A DNA stretch of 64,000 nucleotides from an uncultured Porphyromonadaceae bacterium (lineage in GTDB: Bacteria; Bacteroidota; Bacteroidia; Bacteroidales; Muribaculaceae), in contig CABUWI010000009.1 in the NCBI GenBank assembly GCA_902495245.1, forward strand, positions 56,503 to 120,502, read 5' to 3'. Of this stretch, positions 34,055 through 43,544 are shown in pieces. Position 1 is the first letter of the stretch. Every line of letters begins with the position of its first letter. A model generated the notes under the pieces. That model worked only from the letters and a program-made list of their open reading frames with translations. It had not been told where the DNA came from and made no database searches. A program made the position numbers and the translations under genes.

Positions 34055-35212
34055 ATGATTAGACGACTTATCGTTTTGACCTGCATAACACTTGCGGTCG
34101 GCTCAGCCTGCGCTGACGGGCGCCGCGAGGGCAAGCTCTCGGACAACATTTTCTGGGAGCTGGAAGACAGTGTGCTCACCGTCAGCGGCCGGGGGAAGAT
34201 GCCGTCGTGGACCACCACGTCGCTTGTGCGCAACCCGTTTCAGGACGAACGGTTTGCCCTGGGTGTGAAGGAAATCATCATCGACGAGGGCATCACCGAA
34301 GTGGGCAACTTCACGTTCGGCAGCCGCGGCAACGTCAGGGGCGACCGCGTCAGGCGCGAGGGTGGCAAAGCCGCCTTCGAGCCCTCACAGTCGGAGGAGA
34401 CGGCCGACGGCTCGGCGCTCTACTCCAACCTGGTGCACATCTCGCTGCCGTCGTCGCTGCGCACAATCGGGGCCTTTGCCTTCGCGCGCGTGCCCGTTCG
34501 CGGCATCACCGTGCCCGAGGGACTGCGAAAAATCGGGGCGTCGGCGTTTGCCAACTCCGGACTGCGCTTCGTCAGGCTGCCGTCGACGGTCAAGTCGGTC
34601 GGCGCCGAGGCCTTCGCATCGTGTGCCGCAATGAGCGCCGCCGACCTCAGCAACCTCGACATCGAGCTGAGCCCCGGCATGTTTTTCAACTGCGAGAGCC
34701 TCCGCATGATTCTCCACACCCCAAACGTCAGAGACATCAGGCACGGCGCGCTCGACGCCACGCCCTTTGCCGACTTCACCGACGCGGCACTCCTTGACAT
34801 GTTCCGCTCGGACGGCCTCGACAGCTACCTGAACCAACATCTGCCGGCGCGCGCCGTGTTCAAAGGCACCGACGAGGAATATCAGGCGCTGCGCGAGCGC
34901 ACACTGCGCGCCTTCAGCAAGACCGAGGCCCGCAACGCCGCGATGGTCTACCGCCTCGACGAAAAATTCATCTTGCCATTCGACGAAGCCACCGGCACGT
35001 GCGAAATCCGCACCCTGAGCCACGGCAACCTCACCGTCAGCCTCACCGCCGACCAGGCCCGCGCCCTCCGCGCCGGCTGGGCCGAAATCGCCGCCGCCTC
35101 CACGCCGCGCTTCGACTTCCGCGACGGCCTCCCCGTACTCCGCTCGGCCACCTTCACCCTCCCCGACGACACCGCCCTCGATGCATATTGCAACCAACCC
35201 TTTTCAGAATAA
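34055..35212 (+). CDS. Secreted BspA-type leucine-rich-repeat protein
   Basis: The start at 34055 gives a good signal peptide (MIRRLIVLTCITLAVGSACA); an in-frame ATG at 34031 adds eight residues. The mature N terminus has the common opening FWELEDSVLTVSGRGKMPSW. LRR_5-type repeats follow (about residues 75-225, units such as SLPSSLRTIGAFAFARVPVRGI). The rest (about 240-385) is a non-repeat domain I do not recognise. Unlike the LRR proteins at 53445 and 56081 it lacks the Bacteroidales C-terminal sorting tail. It is probably periplasmic or loosely surface associated. Confidence 0.75.
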   Translation: MIRRLIVLTCITLAVGSACADGRREGKLSDNIFWELEDSVLTVSGRGKMPSWTTTSLVRNPFQDERFALGVKEIIIDEGITEVGNFTFGSRGNVRGDRVRREGGKAAFEPSQSEETADGSALYSNLVHISLPSSLRTIGAFAFARVPVRGITVPEGLRKIGASAFANSGLRFVRLPSTVKSVGAEAFASCAAMSAADLSNLDIELSPGMFFNCESLRMILHTPNVRDIRHGALDATPFADFTDAALLDMFRSDGLDSYLNQHLPARAVFKGTDEEYQALRERTLRAFSKTEARNAAMVYRLDEKFILPFDEATGTCEIRTLSHGNLTVSLTADQARALRAGWAEIAAASTPRFDFRDGLPVLRSATFTLPDDTALDAYCNQPFSE

Positions 35213-35258
35213 ATCCACCTAACCGGGGCCGGCTTTTTCGGGAACGAGGATTTTTTTG

Positions 35259-35266
35259 TAACTTTG
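35259..35266 (+). promoter_or_regulatory. -7 promoter box for the porin gene
   Basis: TAACTTTG following a T run, 7 nt before the ATG at 35274. Confidence 0.65.
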
Positions 35267-35273
35267 CAGGCGT

Positions 35274-37292
35274 ATGAGGCTCGGAAGACATCTGGTTTGG
35301 GCGCTTTGCGCGCTGGGGGCGCTTCAGGGCGCGGCCCAGCAGCGGATTGCCGCGTCGCCGTCGGGCGGCGGGGCGGGTGGCTCGCAGTCGTCGGCCCCGA
35401 CGTCTGAGTCGGTGGCGAGTAAGCGGCAGTGGGCCGAGGCTATCGCGGCTCAGAGGGCGTGGACGGTGAGCGATGTGCTGGCCACACGCCGCACGGCGGT
35501 CATCGACACGCTGATGGAGAATTACGCGCAGTCGGTAACGATTCCGTCGCTGCAGTTCGGCACGGCGTCGGCCATCACAGGCAACTTGGGGGCCGAGGGC
35601 GTGAGCATGAATTATTTCGAGCGCCCGAAAGCGGGTGATTTCTTTTTCAACAACACGGTATATCCTTATTTGCCGACCGTGGAGAACACGCCGTTTTTCA
35701 ATACGCGCGTGCCGATGACGCTTGTGAGCTTCAACACGGGCGGTTCGTCGCAGACGACTCAGGACTGGCTGAAAGCGCGCCTGAGCGGCAACATCAACAA
35801 GCGCGCGCAGGTGGACGGCTGGCTGAGCTATCTCTACAGCCGCGGCATGTATGAGAATCAGGCGGCGAAGCATTTCAACTGGGGGCTGAACGGGTCGTAT
35901 CTGGGCGAGCGCTATCAGATGATGGCCATGTTCAACAACTGGTCGAACCTGAACAAGGAGAACGGCGGCATTGAAGATGACCTCTATATCACGGACCCGG
36001 CGGCCGTGCAGGGCGGTTCGACGTCGATAGGCACGAAGCAGATTCCCGTGCGTCTGCAGGACGCCCACAGCCACGTAATCGGCCACGAACTGTGGATGAC
36101 CCACCGCTACCGCATGGGGTTTCACACGTGGAACGAGGAGGACTCCGTGAGGGTGTTCACGCCCGTGAGCCAGGTGTTCTGGACGTTCGATTTCCGCACG
36201 GACGAGCATCGCTTCGTTGACAACGCAGCGGCCGACGACACGTTTTTCAAAGACACATTTTTCACCGCAGGCAAGACCTATGACCAAACCAAGCAGTGGA
36301 CGCTGCGCAACGCGCTGGGCATCGAGCTGCTCGAGGGTTTCAACCGTTGGGCCAAGGCGGGGCTGAGCGCATATGCCATGCACGAGGTGGCGCGCTACAT
36401 GCAGACGCCGGCCGACACCATCGAGGGCGTGCGCACGGGCGTGGCGCCGCGCGCCACGGAGCACTCCGTCTTCGTGGGCGGCCGCCTGGCCAAAGAGCAG
36501 GGCGCGCTGCTGCGCTATGACGCCGACGCGCGTGTGGGCCTGGCCGGCGCCAAGGCGGGCGAGGTGGAGGCCCGCGGCAACATTGACCTGCGCGTGCGCA
36601 TCAGGCGCGACACGGCCATGGTGCGCGCCTATGTCGACTTCACCAACCTCAAGCCAAGCTATTTTCTGCGCGAGTTTGTCAGCAACCACTACATCTGGAG
36701 CAACGACTTCGGCAAGACGCGCCGCCTGCGCTTCGGCGGCGAGATTGACATTCCCCACACGCGCACGCGCCTTTCGGCCGGGCTGGAAAACGTGCAGAAC
36801 CTCGTCTATTTCAACGCCGGGGGGCGCCCCGTGCAACACTCGGGCAACGTGCAGGTCTTCTCGGCCACACTGCGTCAGGACGTCAAGGCCGGCATCTTCA
36901 ACTGGCAGAACCGCATCACGTATCAGAAATCGTCGAACCAGCGCGTCATTCCCCTGCCCGACCTCACGGTCTACTCGAACATGTTCATTCTTTTCCGCGT
37001 GGCCACGCTGCGCGCACAAATAGGGGTTGACTGCACCTACACCACCCGCTACTCGGCCCTGGGCTACAATCCGGCCGTCATGTCATTCACCAACGAGTGG
37101 CAGCAACAGGTGGGCAACTACCCGATGATGAACGCCTATGCCAACCTGAAACTGAAAAAGGTGAAATTCTACGTGATGCTGTCCCACTTCAATCAGGGGC
37201 TCTTCGGCGGTTCGGACTACTTTTCGGCGCTCCACTATCCGCTCAATCCGCGGCGCTTCCTGTTCGGACTGTGCGTAGACTTCGCCAACTAA
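35274..37292 (+). CDS. Putative outer-membrane porin (Porin_10 type)
   Basis: 672 residues. The signal peptide MRLGRHLVWALCALGALQGAAA-like start ends near residue 21 and a Gly/Ser-rich linker follows. A long beta-barrel domain begins with SLQFGTASAITGNLGAEGVSMNYFER and NTPFFNTRVPMTLVSFNTGG, segments typical of the Bacteroidetes putative porin family. The C terminus alternates polar and hydrophobic residues and ends FLFGLCVDFAN, with an aromatic close to the end. Substrate unknown. It starts almost directly at its promoter. The next gene begins 26 nt downstream. Confidence 0.85.
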   Translation: MRLGRHLVWALCALGALQGAAQQRIAASPSGGGAGGSQSSAPTSESVASKRQWAEAIAAQRAWTVSDVLATRRTAVIDTLMENYAQSVTIPSLQFGTASAITGNLGAEGVSMNYFERPKAGDFFFNNTVYPYLPTVENTPFFNTRVPMTLVSFNTGGSSQTTQDWLKARLSGNINKRAQVDGWLSYLYSRGMYENQAAKHFNWGLNGSYLGERYQMMAMFNNWSNLNKENGGIEDDLYITDPAAVQGGSTSIGTKQIPVRLQDAHSHVIGHELWMTHRYRMGFHTWNEEDSVRVFTPVSQVFWTFDFRTDEHRFVDNAAADDTFFKDTFFTAGKTYDQTKQWTLRNALGIELLEGFNRWAKAGLSAYAMHEVARYMQTPADTIEGVRTGVAPRATEHSVFVGGRLAKEQGALLRYDADARVGLAGAKAGEVEARGNIDLRVRIRRDTAMVRAYVDFTNLKPSYFLREFVSNHYIWSNDFGKTRRLRFGGEIDIPHTRTRLSAGLENVQNLVYFNAGGRPVQHSGNVQVFSATLRQDVKAGIFNWQNRITYQKSSNQRVIPLPDLTVYSNMFILFRVATLRAQIGVDCTYTTRYSALGYNPAVMSFTNEWQQQVGNYPMMNAYANLKLKKVKFYVMLSHFNQGLFGGSDYFSALHYPLNPRRFLFGLCVDFAN

Positions 37293-37318
37293 ACGCGGCC
37301 TCGGGGCGTTGAAATGTC

Positions 37319-38083
37319 ATGGAAAAACTGCAAAAAAAATCAGGCGCCACAATCGGGGCATACGTCGTGCTCCTCGTCGTGGCCGTCGGCCTGATGTTCG
37401 CTCTGAAAAACTGCCGCCGTCTGCCTGACACGGCCCGCGAGGGCGTCGGGGGCGACACGCTGCGCGTGGCCATGCAATATGCTCCGGGCTCATTCTACAT
37501 TTCAGGCGACACTCTGGCCGGGCGCGACTATGAGGCACTGACGCGGCTGGGCATGCCGTTCAAGATATTTCCGATCACCAACCCGGCCGAAGGCCTGAAC
37601 GGGCTGAAAGAGGGCAGATATGACGTTGTCGTGGCCGACATGCCACAGACCGCCGACTCGGCCGGCGAATATCTGTTCACGGCGCCGGTCTATCTTGACC
37701 GCCAGGTGCTTGTGCAGCGGCTGGCCGCGGGCAACAGCACGCCGGCAATCACCTCGCCGCTGCAGCTCAGGGAGCAGACGGTGGTCGTGGCCCAAGGCTC
37801 GCCCATGGCATCGCGCCTTGAACACCTTGAGCGCGAAATCGGCGGAGACATCAACCTCGTTGAGCGCGACGCCACGTCCGAGCGGCTGCTCATCGAGCTG
37901 GCGCTCGGCGCCGACTCGGTGCCGCTGGTGGTTGCCAACGCCACCGTCGCCGCCGAAGTGGCGGCCGAATATCCTCAACTCGACTTCTCGGTGCCCGTCT
38001 CGCTCACCCAGTTCCAGCCCTGGATTCTGCGCCGCGACCGCACGGCCCTGCGCGACACGCTCAACGCCCGCCTGAGCCGCTGA
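37319..38083 (+). CDS. Membrane-anchored solute-binding-domain protein (SBP_bac_3/MltF-like)
   Basis: 254 residues. An N-terminal anchor (about 12-32, IGAYVVLLVVAVGLMFALKN) is followed by a periplasmic family 3 solute-binding domain (LRVAMQYAPGSFYISG, GLNGLKEGRYDVVVADMPQTADSAGEYLFTAPVY, IELALGADSVPLVVANA). It resembles the N-terminal module of the lytic transglycosylase MltF but has no lysozyme-like domain, and there is no ABC transporter nearby. It may sense a wall fragment or amino acid; this is inference. Confidence 0.75.
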   Translation: MEKLQKKSGATIGAYVVLLVVAVGLMFALKNCRRLPDTAREGVGGDTLRVAMQYAPGSFYISGDTLAGRDYEALTRLGMPFKIFPITNPAEGLNGLKEGRYDVVVADMPQTADSAGEYLFTAPVYLDRQVLVQRLAAGNSTPAITSPLQLREQTVVVAQGSPMASRLEHLEREIGGDINLVERDATSERLLIELALGADSVPLVVANATVAAEVAAEYPQLDFSVPVSLTQFQPWILRRDRTALRDTLNARLSR

Positions 38084-38091
38084 GCCTCAAA

Positions 38092-38121
38092 AAAAGCAAG
38101 TCCAGGGCAATGGGCCTTGGA
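38092..38121 (-). terminator. Terminator for the Omp28-like genes
   Basis: AGTCCAGGGC and GCCTTGGACT form a stem with one non-canonical pair. On the minus strand it is followed by GCTTTTTTTTGAG. It separates the convergent genes ending at 38083 and 38161. Confidence 0.7.
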
Positions 38122-38127
38122 CTCGCA

Positions 38128-38163
38128 CGGGGAATCGGGATGGGGAATCGGGATGGGGAATCA
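38128..38163. repeat. Short 13-bp tandem repeat overlapping a stop codon
   Basis: Nearly three units of TGGGGAATCGGGA; the last unit runs into the stop codon of the Omp28-like gene at 38161. The first base differs (C). Confidence 0.7.
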
Positions 38164-40038
38164 GAGGGCGGCCTTGGCCGTGGCGGTGGTGCCGTCGGGA
38201 AGGACGGCGCGCACAATGTAGATGCCGCGGGGCTGGCGGAGCGAGGGGTTGACCTCACGGCCGGCGGCGGTAAACAGCCGCAGGGAGCGCACGGGAGTGG
38301 AGACGGCAATGCGGCCGTCGATTACGCTCAGCTGCAGTTCGGAGGGAGCGGCCACTGTCGGCGCGCATATGCCTGCTTCCGAGCCGAGAGGTGCGGAGAT
38401 ACCGGTGTTGAGCACAAAGCAGTCGGCGGCGTCCTCAGCGTTAACACGGTGAACAAAAGCCACAATCTTGCAATTGGCGGCCACACATTCGGCGGCGAGC
38501 GGCGCAAGGGGATAGGTTACGGAGTAGTTGCCCTCGCTGTCGAAGGTAAACGCATCGCCGAGGGGCACTTTGTTGAGCACCTGACGGATAACGCCGTTGT
38601 GAGTGTAGTTCTTGGCGAGGTCTGAGGGTGCGTCGGGAATGGGGTCGAAATGCACTCCGGCCTGCGCATAGCGGTCAAGCGACGCCGGAATGTGATTCTC
38701 GACAAGATATGCCGAAATGCGCACCTTGTCGTCAGAGGTCATGTTGCCGAGCGCCACGCGGCCGCTGACGGTAACCGAGCTGTTGTCGGCGTTAGGCTCG
38801 ATGTTGACCGAGGCGTATGCCGGAAAGTTGGAAGAATAGTCAAACAGCTGCGTGTAAGACTTTGTCCAATAGCCCATCTCGCCGGTGCCGAGCAGCACTG
38901 ATTTGCACGTAGGCAGCTGACTGCGGTCCATGGTGCAATAGGGATTGCCGTTCACGCCGAGCAGTTTGACGAGCTGACGGTCTACCTCCTGAGTGAAATC
39001 ATCTTCAACGAAGCCGCTATGGTGGGTTACGAACGCCACGGGCTTCGTATATTCCTTCAAGGTCTTGTCAATCCAGTAGCTCATGTAGGGGCAGTTATGA
39101 CACTCCATCGAAGTGTACTCTTCGAGCAGGGGTATGCGTATAAAATTGTCGCGCGTCACGAAGAGCGACAACTCGGACATGGCGGCTGCGGCCAGCGGAG
39201 TGCCGTTGACGGCCGTGATGCCGTAGGGGAAGGCTACGTCCGAACCTTCGGCCGCGGCGGTGTGAGGCGTAACGGGAATTTCGGCGAACCCGAATGCGGG
39301 AATGGAAGCGGTGAGCTCGACCTCACTGCCGCCGGCAGTGAATGTGCATGAGTTAATCGGGGTCGAAGAAAGGTTCTTGACATAAAGTCCGGCGCTGAAA
39401 TCGGCATCGGGCGCCACACGCATGGGCACATCGTAAATTGCGCATGCCACCGCCGGCACGGCCATGGCTTCGGGAGCTGCCTCGACAACGGCCTGAATAA
39501 ACGGAGTGCCGTTGGCGGTCATTTCCTTGTGGGCGTTGGTGCCGAGCTTGAGAATGTAAGCTCCGGCCGGGCATGCCTTGGAGTAAGACATGATGGGGAG
39601 GCGCTGCTCGCCCGAGTTCTCAAACACCTGATAGCCGACATAGACGTCTTGGTCGCCAATCACCACGGGCTCGTCGAGCTTGATTTCGTTCCAGCCCTCG
39701 TAGAGATTTGTCTTTTTATGCAGCTTGACCGCGTCGGGGTCGGAGGGGTGGCCGACGTAGACGCTGATGCGCGAGTATTTTGACTTCTGCTCGTAGTCAG
39801 TGCGCAGATAGCACCTGACGGCGGTGATTGACGCACCCTTTAGCGCGGGCATCGTCGCGGCCGAGATGCGAATCAGGGGCTCTACGGTAAGATTCTCGCC
39901 CGTGCCCTGAGCCGACACATTCTCGGTGTCGGAGACATCGGCGGGACAGTAACCGATGTTATATGTATCGGCAATGGCCGGCGATGTGCCCCAGAGGAGC
40001 ACACCGGCAGTCATTGCCAGAAGATTGCGGATTTTCAT
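38161..40038 (-). CDS. Omp28-like secreted protein with CxxC motif and sorting tail
   Basis: 625 residues with a signal peptide (MKIRNLLAMTAGVLLWGTSPAIA). The first half is beta-sandwich-like. Around residue 310 the thioredoxin-like Omp28 segment begins (LLEEYTSMECHNCPYMSYWI) with an intact C-x-x-C. The last 40 residues (SLRLFTAAGREVNPSLRQPRGIYIVRAVLPDG) are a C-terminal sorting-type tail. Surface exposure is likely; a redox or metal role for CHNC is possible but unproven. It overlaps the upstream paralogue by four bases (40035-40038). Confidence 0.82.
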   Translation of the reverse strand: MKIRNLLAMTAGVLLWGTSPAIADTYNIGYCPADVSDTENVSAQGTGENLTVEPLIRISAATMPALKGASITAVRCYLRTDYEQKSKYSRISVYVGHPSDPDAVKLHKKTNLYEGWNEIKLDEPVVIGDQDVYVGYQVFENSGEQRLPIMSYSKACPAGAYILKLGTNAHKEMTANGTPFIQAVVEAAPEAMAVPAVACAIYDVPMRVAPDADFSAGLYVKNLSSTPINSCTFTAGGSEVELTASIPAFGFAEIPVTPHTAAAEGSDVAFPYGITAVNGTPLAAAAMSELSLFVTRDNFIRIPLLEEYTSMECHNCPYMSYWIDKTLKEYTKPVAFVTHHSGFVEDDFTQEVDRQLVKLLGVNGNPYCTMDRSQLPTCKSVLLGTGEMGYWTKSYTQLFDYSSNFPAYASVNIEPNADNSSVTVSGRVALGNMTSDDKVRISAYLVENHIPASLDRYAQAGVHFDPIPDAPSDLAKNYTHNGVIRQVLNKVPLGDAFTFDSEGNYSVTYPLAPLAAECVAANCKIVAFVHRVNAEDAADCFVLNTGISAPLGSEAGICAPTVAAPSELQLSVIDGRIAVSTPVRSLRLFTAAGREVNPSLRQPRGIYIVRAVLPDGTTATAKAAL

Positions 40039-41960
40039 TTTACGATGATTTTTTTGCAGGTTTTGCCGTTGCGCACCACGTAGATGCCGGGCGTGAGATT
40101 GCTGCGGTCAACGCGCATGCCGTTGATGTTGAAGAATTCGGGGGCAATCGCTTCGGCATCTGCATTGATGTTTCTGATTGAAGATTCAATCACGGGCACC
40201 TCGGCCGAGTTGATTATGTCGCGGTTGCGAATGCTCGGGCTCATGGGGCGCTGAATGAAGGCGACGCAGCGCAGGTCTTCAGCCTTCCACGAACGTGCTT
40301 CAAGTTCCATGTCGTAGGTGCGCGTAAACTCGCCCGTCTCGGTGATGTCCTCGCCAAAGAGCGGCGTCGGCATCACTCGGATTACCGAGGGCTGAATGTA
40401 GGTGTGCAGTCCGGTTGTCGGGTCAGCGGGATAATTCTCGTCGGTCCATTCGCTGTCGGGCAGTTCCTGCGAAGTGGAGGGCACGTTCTTCTCGATGAGG
40501 TAGACGTGGAGTGTGGGCACCTCGCCTTCGGGCAGAATGCCGGGAGTGATGTTGCCGTTGACGGTGAGTTTCACGGTGCGTTCGGCTTCATCAAAGACAG
40601 GCACAAGGTTAAGAGAAGCGAAAGTGGGCACGTTGAGAGCTTCATTGAACACCGGAATCAGCGACTCGGGGAAGAGATAGTCATAGCACACCGTGGCCTT
40701 GTATATGCCTGTCAGAATCAGCGGGTTGCTCACCTGGTCGCAGCGGTCGAGCCACATGCACGGATAACGCGGGTCGTCCATGTTGTCGGTATAGGCGTAA
40801 ATCAGGCGCAGGGCGTCGTCAAAAGGATATTCGTCGACAACATTCATCGAGTATTGGTCGATGTGATGATGAATAATCTCGGTGATTTTGTCGCCATAGG
40901 CTTTGTGGGTGGGTTCGATGCAGTTGGCATAGTTGGTCGCGCCGCGATATTGCGTCTCGCTGGTGATGAGTTCCAGCACGGGGCGCTTGGTGAAATTCTC
41001 GGCCACCTCTTCAGGCACGGCGACGAGCGAGGTCATGACCGAGCGCTGACCCTCGCCGGCGTTGTTAGGACGGTCGTTGACCTTTGAGACTTCCATCTTC
41101 ACGTCGCCGCTGGCCAGATAGTTGAACGGGGTAACGATGTTGACGGTGGCAGCCGTTCCGCCGGCAAGGGCGGTTTCAAGGTCGAGCCTGTAGGTCCACG
41201 ATTTCTCGCCCTGGGTCATTGACAGCTCCATGGACTTAATGTCGTTGGTGCCGCCATTGGCCACAGTGAGGAACTGCGAGCCGGTTGAACCCGCAATGCC
41301 CACGTTGTTATGAACCGAGCGCTCAACCGTCAGAATGTCTTCCAGCGAGCCGTCAGGCATCTCCACGGTGATGAACAGCAACAGAGGATACGGGTCTTTG
41401 GGATAGGCCTTCAGCATGTCTACCCACTCCTGTTGAGCCAGCGGAGCGTCGGCGTTGGGGCAGACAAAGCACTCGTCTTCTTTCAGGCCGCCATAGGTCG
41501 AGCAGTAAATGAAATATCCGCCCTTTGGAGGCTTGCAGGTGTAACCCACATAGAAGTCTTCGGTGTTCGTCGCGGGGATATCAACCGGGGTGAACGTTAC
41601 GGTGTTCCAGCCGAAATTGGCCGAGATTTCGGTCGAGATAACGTTTTCGGCATTGACTGCGCCCTTGCGAATGTAAAATTCTACGGGCGAGGCCTTGGCC
41701 GCATCGCCGAAAGCGCATCTGGCCGACACGATTTTGCCGCCGCGATAGGGCGAGAGCATAGCCGCCGAGAATTTCATGCTGCACCCCACGGTAAGACCCT
41801 CGTCGTTGACAGTTATACCCGTATAGTTATAGATTGGTTCTTTGCTTGCATTCGGCTTGGCCGTGCTGATTTCAGCCAGATCAGGCTCATCAGCCATGGC
41901 GCCGAAGGCGATAAACGCGGCTAACGCAGCCGACAGATAACTTCTTAAAGATTTTGACAT
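40035..41960 (-). CDS. Omp28-like paralogue with degenerate CxxC and sorting tail
   Basis: 641 residues from the ATG at 41960 (MSKSLRSYLSAALAAFIAFG, a signal peptide); the longer upstream extension has no coding character. The architecture matches its downstream neighbour. The Omp28-like region reads SETQYRGATNYANCIEPTHK, leaving a single Cys where the neighbour has CHNC. The tail AEAIAPEFFNINGMRVDRSNLTPGIYVVRNGKTCKKIIVK is a typical C-terminal sorting domain. A TATCTTTG box lies 29 nt upstream. The pair forms one operon. Confidence 0.8.
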   Translation of the reverse strand: MSKSLRSYLSAALAAFIAFGAMADEPDLAEISTAKPNASKEPIYNYTGITVNDEGLTVGCSMKFSAAMLSPYRGGKIVSARCAFGDAAKASPVEFYIRKGAVNAENVISTEISANFGWNTVTFTPVDIPATNTEDFYVGYTCKPPKGGYFIYCSTYGGLKEDECFVCPNADAPLAQQEWVDMLKAYPKDPYPLLLFITVEMPDGSLEDILTVERSVHNNVGIAGSTGSQFLTVANGGTNDIKSMELSMTQGEKSWTYRLDLETALAGGTAATVNIVTPFNYLASGDVKMEVSKVNDRPNNAGEGQRSVMTSLVAVPEEVAENFTKRPVLELITSETQYRGATNYANCIEPTHKAYGDKITEIIHHHIDQYSMNVVDEYPFDDALRLIYAYTDNMDDPRYPCMWLDRCDQVSNPLILTGIYKATVCYDYLFPESLIPVFNEALNVPTFASLNLVPVFDEAERTVKLTVNGNITPGILPEGEVPTLHVYLIEKNVPSTSQELPDSEWTDENYPADPTTGLHTYIQPSVIRVMPTPLFGEDITETGEFTRTYDMELEARSWKAEDLRCVAFIQRPMSPSIRNRDIINSAEVPVIESSIRNINADAEAIAPEFFNINGMRVDRSNLTPGIYVVRNGKTCKKIIVK

Positions 41961-41989
41961 AATGTTAAGTTTTATGATTATTTCCGCAG

Positions 41990-41997
41990 CAAAGATA
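41990..41997 (-). promoter_or_regulatory. -7 promoter box for the Omp28-like pair
   Basis: TATCTTTG on the minus strand, 29 nt before the ATG at 41960. Confidence 0.6.
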
Positions 41998-42134
41998 CAA
42001 AGAATAATCGTATTTACCGACAAAAAGCACAAAAAATGCAAATTTTTCTTAAACAGTCTCTGCTGCAGTTCGGCAAATCGACCGGATTTGCACATTTTTT
42101 CGGGAAGAACTGCAGAAGTCGCGGTAATTTTGCG

Positions 42135-42142
42135 TAAATTTG
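42135..42142 (+). promoter_or_regulatory. -7 promoter box for the ion channel gene
   Basis: TAAATTTG, 50 nt before the ATG at 42193. Confidence 0.55.
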
Positions 42143-42192
42143 GAGGCGGTTTCGCACCGCCGACCAATTGATTTTTCACATTCTTCAATGCT

Positions 42193-42936
42193 ATGATACA
42201 ACAAAAGATATATGATTTGATTAACCGCGACGGCAAGCGCATGTGGGCCAGCCGCGTCTATGACTGGTACATGCTGGTGATGATTCTGGCCAGCGTCGTG
42301 CCACTGATGTTCATCGACGACTACCCCGTGTTCCGCATCATCGAGGCAGTTACGGTCATCGCGTTCATCATAGACTACCTGCTGCGCTGGTCAACGTCAA
42401 ACCTTCAGCTCAGGCGCGGGTGGGTGTCGTTTCTGATTTACCCGTTCACGCCGATGGCCATCATCGACCTGCTGTCGATTCTGCCGGGCCTGAGCCTCAT
42501 CAATCCCGCGTTCAAGCTGCTGAGGCTTACGCGGTTGCTGAAAATCATCAGGCTGCTGAAGGTGTTCCGCTACTCCGACAAGATTACCATCTTTCTCAAA
42601 GTGCTGCAAAAAGAGCGTCAGGTGCTGCTGTCGGTGCTGGCGCTGGCCGTATTCTACATTTTCATCACCGCACTGGTAATGTTCAACGCCGAGCCGCACA
42701 TCAATCCCGCCACCGGCAAAGAGACCTTCCGGTCATTTTTCGACGCCCTCTATTGGGCCACGGTAACGCTGACCACCGTGGGCTACGGCGACCTCTGCCC
42801 GGCCACCGACATCGGGCGCGTCGTGTCGATGCTGTCGTCGCTGTTCGGCGTGGCCATCATCGCGCTGCCCTCGGGCGTCATCACTGCCAGCTATCTCGAA
42901 CAGCTGCGCGAGAACCGCAAAAAAGAGCGGAAGTGA
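42193..42936 (+). CDS. Voltage-gated-type potassium channel (6TM ion transporter)
   Basis: 247 residues with six membrane spans. The fourth contains regularly spaced basic residues (LLRLTRLLKIIRLLKVFRYS), the voltage-sensor pattern. The pore loop reads TVTLTTVGYGDLCP, with the TVGYGD potassium filter. A short basic C terminus (ENRKKERK) follows the last span, with no RCK domain. It should pass K+ across the inner membrane. It stands alone on its strand, divergent from the Omp28-like operon. Confidence 0.94.
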   Translation: MIQQKIYDLINRDGKRMWASRVYDWYMLVMILASVVPLMFIDDYPVFRIIEAVTVIAFIIDYLLRWSTSNLQLRRGWVSFLIYPFTPMAIIDLLSILPGLSLINPAFKLLRLTRLLKIIRLLKVFRYSDKITIFLKVLQKERQVLLSVLALAVFYIFITALVMFNAEPHINPATGKETFRSFFDALYWATVTLTTVGYGDLCPATDIGRVVSMLSSLFGVAIIALPSGVITASYLEQLRENRKKERK

Positions 42937-42989
42937 AAATTCTTTGCCTGCCGGCGTCAGATTCCGGCGCGGCGTGCGCATATTAAAAT

Positions 42990-43544
42990 GTGAAGCAACC
43001 AACAGACGGCACAGACGAACTGATTGACGGGCTCCGCGCCCGCAGTCGCAGCGCATACGCCGAGGCGCTGCGGCGCTACGGCGGATTTGTGTCGTCGATT
43101 GCGGGCATGATGGTGCGCGACCGCCGCGATGCCGAAGAGGTGGTGCAAGACACCTTCGTCGGCGCCTTTCGCGACATCGGCGCCTACAACGGGGCGGAGG
43201 CCTCGTTTGCGACATGGCTCGGGCGCATTGCCTGGCACAGGTCGGTCGACATGCTGCGGCGCCGGCGCATTCCGGTCGGAGAATTGTCAGACGAGGCGGC
43301 CGCCATTGCCGACGACGGGCCCGACGAAGAACTCGGGACAGACATTGACGAGCTGCGCGAGGCGCTGGCACTATTGGCTCCCGCCGAGCGCACGCTGCTG
43401 ACCCTGGTCTACTTCGACGACCTGCCCCTGGCCCGCGTGGCCTACATCATGCAGTCAAACCCCTCGGCCCTTTCGGCCCGGCTTTACAGATTAAGAAACA
43501 AACTTGCACGCATAATAAATGAACGCAAAAAACGACATACCTGA
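42990..43544 (+). CDS. ECF-type RNA polymerase sigma factor
   Basis: 184 residues. Region 2 (about residues 20-88) contains RDRRDAEEVVQDTFVGAFRDI and ATWLGRIAWHRSVDMLRRRR. Region 4 (about 125-175) contains LAPAERTLLTLVYFDDLPLARVAYIM with a helix-turn-helix ending ARLYRLRNKL. There is no extra C-terminal domain. Its last 26 bases overlap the next gene, which encodes a one-span membrane protein that looks like its anti-sigma factor. The likely regulon includes the envelope genes that follow. Confidence 0.92.
   Translation: MKQPTDGTDELIDGLRARSRSAYAEALRRYGGFVSSIAGMMVRDRRDAEEVVQDTFVGAFRDIGAYNGAEASFATWLGRIAWHRSVDMLRRRRIPVGELSDEAAAIADDGPDEELGTDIDELREALALLAPAERTLLTLVYFDDLPLARVAYIMQSNPSALSARLYRLRNKLARIINERKKRHT

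Noticed and set aside
40035..42242. Longer form of the upstream Omp28-like gene starting at 42242
   Set aside because: The 94-residue extension crosses the promoter and lacks coding character; the signal peptide begins at 41960.
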